From: Streptomyces tateyamensis
Lineage (GTDB): Bacteria > Actinomycetota > Actinomycetes > Streptomycetales > Streptomycetaceae
Direction: 5' to 3'
Length of the DNA stretch: 64,000 nucleotides
Assembly: GCF_003205575.1 (NCBI RefSeq)
Contig: NZ_PYBW01000058.1
Span: 16,137-80,136, forward strand
Part shown: positions 7,841-14,693 of the stretch, in pieces
Numbering within the stretch: position 1 is the first letter of the stretch
Layout of the letters: each line of letters starts with the position of its first letter
Notes under the pieces: model-generated
The model's input: only the letters and a program-made list of their open reading frames with translations
What the model was told of the DNA's origin: nothing
Databases searched by the model: none
Program-made: the position numbers and the translations under genes

Positions 7841-9013
7841 GTGGCAGACGACGACGGCGGGCAGGAGCCCAGGGCCGGCACCCGCGGCAACGCGGGGTCC
7901 GAGGACGCGGACCAGACCGTGGCCCTGGACCTGGAGGAGCTGATCCTGGGGGCCCCGCGGCGCTACACCCCGTACCAGGCCGCCCGCACCGCCGAGGTGC
8001 CGATGGAGCTGGCCACCCGGTTCTGGCGGGCGATGGGCTTCCCGGACATCGGCCAGTCCCGGGCGCTCAACGACGGCGACGTGATCGCGCTGCGCCGCCT
8101 GGCCGGCCTGGTGGAGTCCGGGCTGATCAACGAGTCGATGGCGATCCAGGTGGCCCGCTCCACCGGCCAGACCACCGCGCGGCTGGCCGGCTGGCAGATG
8201 GACACCTTCCTGGAGAACCTCACCCAGGCCGCCGAGCCCGGCCTGACCCGGGCCGAGGTGGCCTACCCGCTGGTCGAGCTGCTGCTGCCGGAGCTGGAGC
8301 AGTTCCTCGTCTACGTCTGGCGCCGGCAGCTGGCCGCGGTCACCGGACGGGTGGTGCAGGCCGCCGAGGACGCCGAGATCACCAGCGGCCGGCTCGCGGT
8401 GGGCTTCGCCGACCTGGTCGGCTTCACCCGGCTCTCCCGCCGGCTGGAGGAGGAGGAGCTCGGCTCGCTGGTGGAGACCTTCGAGTCCACCTGCGCCGAC
8501 CTGATCGCCGGTCAGGGCGGCCGGCTGATCAAGACCCTGGGCGACGAGATCCTGTTCGTCTCGGAGGACCCGGTGACGGCCGCGGAGATCGCGCTCAGCC
8601 TGGTCGAGACGCTGACCGGGGAGGAGAACATCCCGGCGCTGCGGGTCGGGATGGCCTTCGGCACGGTCACCTCGCGGATGGGCGACGTGTTCGGCACGAC
8701 GGTCAACCTGGCCAGCCGGCTCACCTCGATCGCGCAGCGGGACGCGGTGCTGATCGACGGGGAGTTCGCCGCCGTACTGGAGCAGGCCGGCGCGGCCGCC
8801 CAGGGCGCCGCGGACGGCACCGGGACGGCGCAGGCCCAGCTGGCCGAGGCACTGGCCGCGCACTCCGGGGCGCCGCTGGGGGCGCTGGGCGCACCGGCCG
8901 CGCCCGGCGGGCAGCCGCGCTTCCACCTGCAGGCGATGTGGCGCCGACCGGTGCGCGGGCTCGGCCTGGTCGAGCCCTGGCTGCTGACCCGGCGCGGCCG
9001 GCCCGCGGCCTGA
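7841..9013 (+). CDS. cya: Class III adenylate cyclase with N-terminal regulatory domain
   Basis: Makes cAMP from ATP; in Streptomyces cAMP acts through Crp in germination, development and antibiotic production. About 390 residues from GTG 7841, which has a GGGGACGG ribosome site; an alternative GTG lies at 7814. Residues 30-170 resemble the helical regulatory domain of mycobacterial Rv1264 (RYTPYQAARTAEVP, LNDGDVIALRRLAGL). The catalytic domain has metal-binding D191 (FADLVGFT) and D235 (GDEILF), substrate-specifying K231 and D282, and N289/R293 for the transition state (VNLASRL); the spacing matches Rv1264. No transmembrane segment is seen. The last 90 residues are Ala/Gly-rich. Confidence 0.93.
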   Translation: MADDDGGQEPRAGTRGNAGSEDADQTVALDLEELILGAPRRYTPYQAARTAEVPMELATRFWRAMGFPDIGQSRALNDGDVIALRRLAGLVESGLINESMAIQVARSTGQTTARLAGWQMDTFLENLTQAAEPGLTRAEVAYPLVELLLPELEQFLVYVWRRQLAAVTGRVVQAAEDAEITSGRLAVGFADLVGFTRLSRRLEEEELGSLVETFESTCADLIAGQGGRLIKTLGDEILFVSEDPVTAAEIALSLVETLTGEENIPALRVGMAFGTVTSRMGDVFGTTVNLASRLTSIAQRDAVLIDGEFAAVLEQAGAAAQGAADGTGTAQAQLAEALAAHSGAPLGALGAPAAPGGQPRFHLQAMWRRPVRGLGLVEPWLLTRRGRPAA

Positions 9014-9022
9014 CCCGGCGGA

Positions 9023-9040
9023 TCCGGTCGGGCGACCGGA
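9023..9040 (+). terminator. Weak hairpin after cya
   Basis: TCCGGTCG and CGACCGGA are perfect eight-base arms separated by only two bases, so the real stem would be shorter. It lies 10 bases after the cya stop and before the next promoter. Confidence 0.4.
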
Positions 9041-9101
9041 CGCGCGGCGGCCTGACGGATGTTTTTCCGACGAATTCGGGCATTTCACTCCGTCATCGCC
9101 C

Positions 9102-9107
9102 TAGTCT
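9102..9107 (+). promoter_or_regulatory. Putative -10 element of the GGDEF gene
   Basis: TAGTCT ends six bases before the GTG at 9114. There is no ribosome site, which fits a leaderless transcript. The 100-base gap contains a small AT-rich patch (GTTTTTCC) upstream of it. Confidence 0.45.
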
Positions 9108-9113
9108 GGTCTC

Positions 9114-10979
9114 GTGATGGCCGAGCTCGAACACCCCGATGGGTCGCCCGAAGACGCGGTGGTGGCCAGCGGCCTGGACCAGCGGCTGCAAGCCGTGGTC
9201 GAGCTGGCCCAGGACATGGCGGCGGCGCAGAGCGCGCTGGAGGCGGTGCGGGCGGCGGCCGCCCGGGCCACCGCGGCGCTGGGCGCGACGATGGCGGCGG
9301 TCTCGGTCTGGGACCGGGAGTCGGGGCGGCTGCGGGTGCTGGTGAACCACGGCGAGCTGGCCGCGGGGGAGGAGGAGGTCCCGGAGGACGAGTCCTACCC
9401 GGTGGCCGACTTCCCCGAGATCGTCACCTACCTGGACGAGCACTGGAGCACCGGCCGGCTGCCCCGGGCCTGGGTGCAGACGGCGGAGGAGCTGGTGCCG
9501 CACGCCGCCACCGCGCACCCGGGCGCCGGCCCGTTCTGCCAGCAGCGCGCCGCCGGTCTGCGCCGGCGCGGGCGGTCCTGCTGCCTGGTGGCGCCGATCG
9601 TGCTGCACGGGCAGGCCTGGGGCGAGCTCTACCTGGCCCGCGGCGCCGGACTGCCGGTCTTCACCGAGGCCGACGCCCAGTACGCGACCCTGCTGGCCGC
9701 GCAGATCTCGGCCGGCCTGGCGCAGACCGAGCGGCTGGCCGACCTGCGCCGGCTCGCCTTCACCGACCCGCTGACCGGGCTGGCCAACCGGCGCGCGGTG
9801 GACGCCCGGCTGGAGGCCGCGCTGGCCGCCCACAACCGCGACAACACCGTGGTCTCGCTGGTGGTCTGCGACGTCAACGGGCTCAAGCGGATCAACGACC
9901 AGCACGGCCACGAGATGGGCGACCGGCTGCTGGAACGGTTCGCCAACCAGCTCTCGATGGCCGGGGCCAAGCTGCCCGGCTCGCTGGCCGCCCGGCTCGG
10001 CGGGGACGAGTTCTGCCTGCTGGCGGAGGGTCAGAAGGCGGACGAGGTGGTCGCGGTGGCCGAGGAGCTGTGCGCCAAGGCGCTGCAGCTGGCCCACGGG
10101 GAGGGGGTGGCCTGCGGGGTGGCCTCCACCGGGGACGCGATCGGGCCGGTCTCCACCCCGGACCGCCTCTTCCGGCTGGCCGACGCCGCGCAGTACCGGG
10201 CCAAGGCGGCCCGCGCCGCGCACCCGGTGGTGGCCGGGCGCAGCCACGGCCCGGGCCTGGCCCCCGACCCCACCGTGCTGCTGGCCGACGCGGCCGACCC
10301 GCACCACCGGGCGGACGGGCGGGCGCCGCGGCCCGGCAGCGGGGTGCGGCTGCCGCACGCCGACCGGCGGCGCTTCCGCGGCGCCGCGCACAGCGCCGAC
10401 CCCGGGCAGCTGCTGTCGGTGGTGCTCGCCGCGCTGGACCAGGAGCACGGCCCGCGGCTGCACCACCCGGCGGACACCCTGGGGCGCCTGGCCGCGGTGG
10501 CGGAGACGGCGGCCCGGCTGCTGGACGCGGTGGCCTGGTGGATCTCCTACGTGCCGCCCGGCTCGCGGCTGATGCACACCGCCCGGCACGCCGTGTACCG
10601 GATGACCAGCGGTCCCGCCCTGCGCGGCGAGGAGCTGTCCCCCGCGGCGGCCCGCCGGCTGGAGAGCCAGCGGGCCCGGATCGAGGCGCCGGACGCGGTC
10701 TTCGACCTGGAGCACTACCCGCTCACCCGGCGGGCGGTGCGCGGCGGCAGCTTCGCGCTGCGCACCGGGGCGGTGGGCAACGACCCGGCCGAGGAGGCGG
10801 TGCTCATGGTCGGCGGCTACCGCGGCATGGTGGCGGCGGGCGGGGTCAACCCGGCCGGCGGCTGGCTGGTCGAGCTGTTCGCCGACGAGGCGACGCTGCC
10901 GCTGGGCCAGGTCGCTCCGGCGCTGCGGGCGCTGGTGGCGGTCGCCCTGGCCGGACCGGCCTCACCGCCGCCGAGCTGA
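9114..10979 (+). CDS. GAF-GGDEF protein, probable diguanylate cyclase
   Basis: Predicted to make c-di-GMP, which in Streptomyces controls development by dimerising BldD. The 621-residue soluble protein has a GAF-like sensor domain (about 20-210) and a GGDEF domain (about 220-370) starting RRLAFTDPLTGLANRR, with an intact GGDEF at 296-300. The RxxD inhibitory site expected five residues upstream is absent (LPGS there), so simple product inhibition is unlikely. About 250 further residues follow, with no motif I know; they include WWISYVPPGSRLMHTARHAV. An equivalent gene sits between cya and hutH in S. coelicolor (recalled as SCO4931; possibly the one called cdgE). The neighbouring cya makes the other nucleotide messenger. 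Confidence 0.88.
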   Translation: MMAELEHPDGSPEDAVVASGLDQRLQAVVELAQDMAAAQSALEAVRAAAARATAALGATMAAVSVWDRESGRLRVLVNHGELAAGEEEVPEDESYPVADFPEIVTYLDEHWSTGRLPRAWVQTAEELVPHAATAHPGAGPFCQQRAAGLRRRGRSCCLVAPIVLHGQAWGELYLARGAGLPVFTEADAQYATLLAAQISAGLAQTERLADLRRLAFTDPLTGLANRRAVDARLEAALAAHNRDNTVVSLVVCDVNGLKRINDQHGHEMGDRLLERFANQLSMAGAKLPGSLAARLGGDEFCLLAEGQKADEVVAVAEELCAKALQLAHGEGVACGVASTGDAIGPVSTPDRLFRLADAAQYRAKAARAAHPVVAGRSHGPGLAPDPTVLLADAADPHHRADGRAPRPGSGVRLPHADRRRFRGAAHSADPGQLLSVVLAALDQEHGPRLHHPADTLGRLAAVAETAARLLDAVAWWISYVPPGSRLMHTARHAVYRMTSGPALRGEELSPAAARRLESQRARIEAPDAVFDLEHYPLTRRAVRGGSFALRTGAVGNDPAEEAVLMVGGYRGMVAAGGVNPAGGWLVELFADEATLPLGQVAPALRALVAVALAGPASPPPS

Positions 10980-10993
10980 GTTCGGTCCTGTGG

Positions 10994-11017
10994 GAACAGC
11001 CGAACAGCCGAACAGGC
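10994..11017 (+). repeat. Three tandem octamers upstream of hutH
   Basis: GAACAGCC occurs twice in a row and is followed by GAACAGGC (10994-11001, 11002-11009, 11010-11017). The array ends 39 bases before the hutH ATG, just upstream of likely promoter sequence (TATCTT at 11026-11031). It could be a binding array or simple slippage. Confidence 0.7.
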
Positions 11018-11049
11018 GGTTGTCATATCTTCATTCAGCTGATCTGATA

Positions 11050-11067
11050 GTGCATATGGATATGCAC
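11050..11067. promoter_or_regulatory. Perfect palindrome over the hutH start codon
   Basis: GTGCATAT-GG-ATATGCAC has perfect eight-base arms and a two-base centre. It covers both candidate ATG codons of hutH (11056 and 11062). This is a good operator candidate, or an RNA hairpin that hides the start codon. Confidence 0.5.
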
Positions 11068-12636
11068 AGTGCTCCGGCCGCCGACGCGCCGCTTGTTCAG
11101 GTCGGCAAGGCCGACGTCACCGCCGAGGACGTGCTCGCCGTCGCGCGCGGCGACGCCCGGGTGGAGATCGGCCCCGACGCGCTCGCCGAGATGGCCGTCT
11201 CGCGGGCCCGGATCGACGCGCTGGCCGCCGAGCCGCGCCCGGTCTACGGCGTCTCCACCGGATTCGGCGCGCTCGCCGTGCGCCACATCAGCCCCGAGCT
11301 GCGCGCCCAGCTGCAGCGCTCGCTGGTCCGCTCGCACGCGGCCGGCATGGGCCCGGCGGTGGAGCGCGAGGTCACCCGCGCCCTGATGTTCCTGCGGATG
11401 AAGACCCTGGCGTCCGGCCGCACCGGCGTGCGCCCGCTGGTCGCCGAGACGATGGCCGCGATCCTCAACGCCGGCATCACCCCCGTGGTGCGCGAGTACG
11501 GCTCGCTGGGCTGCTCCGGCGACCTGGCCCCGCTCTCGCACTGCGCCCTGGTGCTGATGGGGGAGGGCCTGGCCTACGGCCCGGACGGCGCCGAGCGCCC
11601 GGCCAACGAGCTGCTGGCCGAGGCCGAGATCGCCCCGATCGAGCTGCTGGAGAAGGAGGGCCTGGCCCTCATCAACGGCACCGACGGCATGCTCGGCATG
11701 CTGGTGATGGCCATCGCCGACCTGCAGCGCCTGTTCACCACCGCCGACATCACCGCCGCGATGAGCCTGGAGGCGCTGCTCGGCACCGACAAGGTGCTCG
11801 CCCCGGAGCTGCACGGGCCGATCCGCCCCCACCCGGGCCAGGCGCTCAGCGCCGCCAACATGCTCGCCGTGCTCAAGGGGTCCGGCCTGACCGGCCACCA
11901 CCAGGACGACGCGCCGCGGGTGCAGGACGCCTACTCGATCCGCTGCGCCCCCCAGGTGGCCGGCGCCGGCCGCGACACCGTGGCGCACGCCCGCACGGTG
12001 GCCGAGCGCGAGCTGGCCGCCGCCGTCGACAACCCGGTGGTGCTGCCGGACGGCCGGGTGGAGTCCAACGGCAACTTCCACGGCGCCCCGGTCGCCTACG
12101 TGCTGGACTTCCTGGCGATCGCGGCCGCCGACCTCGGTTCGATCTCCGAGCGCCGCACCGACCGGCTGCTGGACAAGGGCCGCTCGCACGGCCTGCCGGC
12201 CTTCCTGGCCGACGACCCGGGCGTGGACTCCGGTCTGATGATCGCTCAGTACACCCAGGCGGCCCTGGTCAGCGAGAACAAGCGGCTGGCCGTGCCGGCC
12301 TCGGTGGACTCGATCCCGTCCTCCGCGATGCAGGAGGACCACGTCTCGATGGGCTGGTCGGCGGCCCGCAAGCTGCGCCAGGCGGTCGAGAACCTGGGCC
12401 GGATCCTGGCCGTGGAGCTGACCGCCGCCGCCCGCGCCCTGGAGATCCGCACCGCCGACGGCACCGTGGCATCGGCTCCGGCCACCGCCGCGGCGCTGGC
12501 CGCCGCCCGCGAGGCCGGGGTCGGCGGGGCCGGCCGGGACCGGTTCCTGGCGCCGGACCTGGCCGCCGCCGAGGCGTTCGTCGCCTCCGGCGCGCTGATC
12601 CGCGCGGTCGAGCAGGTCACCGGCCCGCTGGCCTGA
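11056..12636 (+). CDS. hutH: Histidine ammonia-lyase
   Basis: Removes ammonia from L-histidine to give urocanate, the first step of histidine use. The protein has 526 residues if it starts at ATG 11056 (MDMHS), which matches the start of Streptomyces HutH as I recall; the reading frame extends further upstream to 10990. The cofactor MIO forms from three residues in GSLGCSGDLAPLSH, here C153-S154-G155, so Cys replaces the more common Ala of ASG. Other family features are YGVSTGFGAL, the LINGTDGMLGML helix, NPVVLPDGRVESNGNFHG and SMQEDHVSMG. It is separated from the rest of the hut operon by three small genes and has its own promoter. Confidence 0.95.
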   Translation: MDMHSAPAADAPLVQVGKADVTAEDVLAVARGDARVEIGPDALAEMAVSRARIDALAAEPRPVYGVSTGFGALAVRHISPELRAQLQRSLVRSHAAGMGPAVEREVTRALMFLRMKTLASGRTGVRPLVAETMAAILNAGITPVVREYGSLGCSGDLAPLSHCALVLMGEGLAYGPDGAERPANELLAEAEIAPIELLEKEGLALINGTDGMLGMLVMAIADLQRLFTTADITAAMSLEALLGTDKVLAPELHGPIRPHPGQALSAANMLAVLKGSGLTGHHQDDAPRVQDAYSIRCAPQVAGAGRDTVAHARTVAERELAAAVDNPVVLPDGRVESNGNFHGAPVAYVLDFLAIAAADLGSISERRTDRLLDKGRSHGLPAFLADDPGVDSGLMIAQYTQAALVSENKRLAVPASVDSIPSSAMQEDHVSMGWSAARKLRQAVENLGRILAVELTAAARALEIRTADGTVASAPATAAALAAAREAGVGGAGRDRFLAPDLAAAEAFVASGALIRAVEQVTGPLA

Positions 12637-12646
12637 CCCGTCGTCA

Positions 12647-12678
12647 GGAGCGGGTGGGCCGTCAGGCCCACTCGCTCC
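12647..12678. terminator. Hairpin between hutH and the convergent membrane protein gene
   Basis: GGAGCGGGTGGGCC and GGCCCACTCGCTCC form a 14-pair stem with one G-U pair and a GTCA loop. The right arm overlaps the last codons of the minus-strand gene, so it can terminate both directions. Confidence 0.8.
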
Positions 12679-13084
12679 GGCGCGCGTTGGCCGCCTGGCG
12701 CTGCTGCTCGCGCTGCTCGGCCCCGACGGCCGCGAGGTTGACGCCGACGATGCCGGCCCAGGAGATCAGCATCCCGGGCAGGCCGTGGCTGGCGCCGATC
12801 GCGGTCAGCGGGATCGCGAAGACCAGCGAGACGATCGGCATCGCGCCCCAACCGCGCTTGCCGTCCCGCTCGCGGCGGGTGCGGGGGCCCCGGCCGCCGC
12901 GGTCGGACTCGTAGGCGTCCAGCCGCTCGGCCACCCGGTGCTCCACCCGGGCGTCCAGGCGGGCGTCGATCCGGGAGAGGAACGAGTCGACCAACTCGGT
13001 CTCGTACTCGGGCCCCAGCTCCTTGCGGGCCTGCAGAGCGGCGTCGAGTTCGCTGCGGAATTCGGTGGGGCGGCTGTCGTCCAT
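12662..13084 (-). CDS. Small membrane protein of unknown function
   Basis: A 140-residue protein. Residues 1-75 are charged and probably helical (SFLSRIDARLDARVEHRVAERLDAY, coiled-coil-like). Two hydrophobic segments follow (about 82-98 and 102-120: MPIVSLVFAIPLTAIGA and GMLISWAGIVGVNLAAVGA), then a short basic tail. This is typical of conserved actinobacterial integral membrane proteins with no known function. The ATG at 13084 is preceded at suitable distance by a CAGGCT -10-like element. It is convergent with hutH and divergent from the RpiR regulator. Confidence 0.8.
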   Translation of the reverse strand: MDDSRPTEFRSELDAALQARKELGPEYETELVDSFLSRIDARLDARVEHRVAERLDAYESDRGGRGPRTRRERDGKRGWGAMPIVSLVFAIPLTAIGASHGLPGMLISWAGIVGVNLAAVGAEQREQQRQAANARRSEWA

Positions 13085-13149
13085 GGCACCAGCCTGGCCG
13101 CTGGTGGTGAGCGGGGTCCAGCCGCAGTCACCGCGCTATCGGGGAGAAA

Positions 13150-13164
13150 TCAGGGTGACCCTGA
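13150..13164. promoter_or_regulatory. 15-base perfect palindrome in a divergent promoter region
   Basis: TCAGGGTGACCCTGA has perfect seven-base arms around a central G. It lies in the 184-base gap between the membrane protein gene and the RpiR-type regulator gene, about 105 bases upstream of the latter. It could be the operator of that regulator. Confidence 0.45.
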
Positions 13165-13268
13165 GGAGCCCCGGGTCGGTTCCGGTCCGGCCGACGAGAC
13201 ATCATTGCCCCTCGTACCGCGGCTGCTGCACAGTCGATCGGACACCCACCGCCGAAGGGACCCCGTAC

Positions 13269-14126
13269 ATGAGCGAGCCGTCGCCCGGCCCGTCCGCCCG
13301 GCTGCTGGTGCTGTTCGACGGCCACCGCCTGACGCCCACCCAGCGCCGGATCGCGCACGCCCTGGTGCGGCACGCCGCCGAGGCGCCGTTCCTGTCCAGC
13401 GTGGAGGTGGCCGAGCTGGCCGGGGTCAGCCAGCCCTCGGTGACCAGGTTCGCGGTCGCCCTCGGCTACGACGGCTACCCGGCACTGCGCCGGCGGCTGC
13501 GCGAGCTCGGCGGCGGGGAGACGGCGGTGCCGGAGAGCCCCGCCGAGGTGGTGCGCAACGAGCACCAGCAGGCGGTGCTGGCCGAGATCGCGCACCTGCA
13601 GCGGCTGGCCGCGCTGCTGGCCGACCCGGAGCCGATCGTGCGCGCGGCCCGGCTGCTGGCCGCCTCCCGGCCGCTGCCGGTGCTGGGCCTGCGGGCAGCC
13701 TCCGCCCAGGCCTACGGCTTCGCCTACTTCGCCGCCAAGGTGCACCCGGACATCCGGCTGATCTCCGAAGGCGGCTCGATGCTGGCCGACCGGATCGAGC
13801 AGGCCCGTGCGGCCGGGGCCACCGCGCTGCTCTGCTTCGCGCTGCCGCGCTACCCGCGCGAGCTGATGGACGCGCTCGCGGTGGCCCGGGACTGCGGACT
13901 GACCGTGCTCACCGTGGCGGACAGCGCCTTCGCGCCGGTGGCCGCGCTCTCCGACCTGATGCTGCCGGCCGAGGTCGGCACCGGCCTGGTCTTCGACACC
14001 GCCTGTGCGCCGATGGTGCTGGGCCGGGTGCTGCTGCAGACCATGTGCGACGAACTGCCGGGCGCCGAGGCCCGGTTGGAGGCGATCGAGCAGTCGGCGG
14101 CGGCCCGAGGCTTGTTCCTGGAGTAA
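13269..14126 (+). CDS. MurR/RpiR-family transcriptional regulator
   Basis: A 285-residue regulator with an N-terminal helix-turn-helix of the RpiR type (LTPTQRRIAHALVRHAAEAPFLSSVEVAELAGVSQPSVTRFAVALGYDGYPALRRRL is spread over residues 20-85; core motif GVSQPSVTRFAVALGYDGY) and a C-terminal SIS sugar-isomerase-like sensor domain (about 110-260: LPVLGLRAASAQAYGFAYFAAKV, ALLCFALPRYPRELMDAL). A GAAGGGA ribosome site precedes the ATG. It stands directly upstream of the hut operon in the same direction, so a role in hut control is plausible but not shown. SIS domains bind phosphosugars, which would be unusual for a histidine pathway regulator. Confidence 0.88.
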   Translation: MSEPSPGPSARLLVLFDGHRLTPTQRRIAHALVRHAAEAPFLSSVEVAELAGVSQPSVTRFAVALGYDGYPALRRRLRELGGGETAVPESPAEVVRNEHQQAVLAEIAHLQRLAALLADPEPIVRAARLLAASRPLPVLGLRAASAQAYGFAYFAAKVHPDIRLISEGGSMLADRIEQARAAGATALLCFALPRYPRELMDALAVARDCGLTVLTVADSAFAPVAALSDLMLPAEVGTGLVFDTACAPMVLGRVLLQTMCDELPGAEARLEAIEQSAAARGLFLE

Positions 14127-14166
14127 TCCGGGCATCCCCTGGACAGGACGAACGGGGGTGTCCGCG

Positions 14167-14508
14167 ATGCGCGTGATCCACGAAATGCGGCCGGTCGGCA
14201 AGCTCGCCACGGGCGCCGAGGAGTGGGCCTGTCCGAGCTGCGGCCGCCGGGTGGCGCTGGCCGGTCCGCCGCGCCCCGGACTGACCGTGCTGGAGCCGGG
14301 GGACGAGAGCGTGGTGCACGTGGGCCTGAGCGAGCCCGCCACCGCCGTCACCAACCCCGGCGAGCCCTACGGCCTGGGCCCGATCGAGGAGATCCCGCGC
14401 CCGCCCGGCCTGCCGATGCTCCCGCTCGACACCGCCGACACCGCCGCCCGCGACCGCGCCTGGCTGGCCGAGATCGGCATCGACTGGGACGGCGACGAGG
14501 CGGCCTGA
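14167..14508 (+). CDS. Small conserved protein with one CxxC motif
   Basis: A 113-residue soluble protein. It has a single WACPSCGRRV knuckle near residue 22, a middle part rich in Gly and Pro (NPGEPYGLGPIEEIPRPPGLP), and an acidic C terminus (IGIDWDGDEAA). Only one CxxC is present, so a complete zinc ribbon would need a partner. The gene lies 40 bases after the RpiR-type gene in the same direction and probably shares its transcript. I do not recognise the family and assign no function. Confidence 0.7.
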   Translation: MRVIHEMRPVGKLATGAEEWACPSCGRRVALAGPPRPGLTVLEPGDESVVHVGLSEPATAVTNPGEPYGLGPIEEIPRPPGLPMLPLDTADTAARDRAWLAEIGIDWDGDEAA

Positions 14509-14608
14509 GCGGGGAGCGCCGCCCGTCCGCCCCGGGCTGGGCGCCGCCCGCCTGGGCGGGTGAACACCGCGTGCCGCCATCACGGTGGCGACCGCAGGAT
14601 TGGGACTG

Positions 14609-14663
14609 CGGAGCCTCTGGCCTGGCTCCGGATGATTGGATATATTCAGTCCAGTCAATCGTG
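14609..14663 (+). promoter_or_regulatory. hutU upstream region
   Basis: It contains an inverted repeat (CGGAGCC 14609-14615, GGCTCCG 14624-14630), a TATATT -10-like hexamer (14641-14646), and ATTCAG (14644) followed 17 bases from its start by GTG (14661). The same ATTCAG...GTG spacing occurs at 11033-11052 upstream of hutH. Function of the shared element is an inference. Confidence 0.35.
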
Positions 14664-14693
14664 AATGAAACCATCCGCAAGGAGGCCGGCAGC

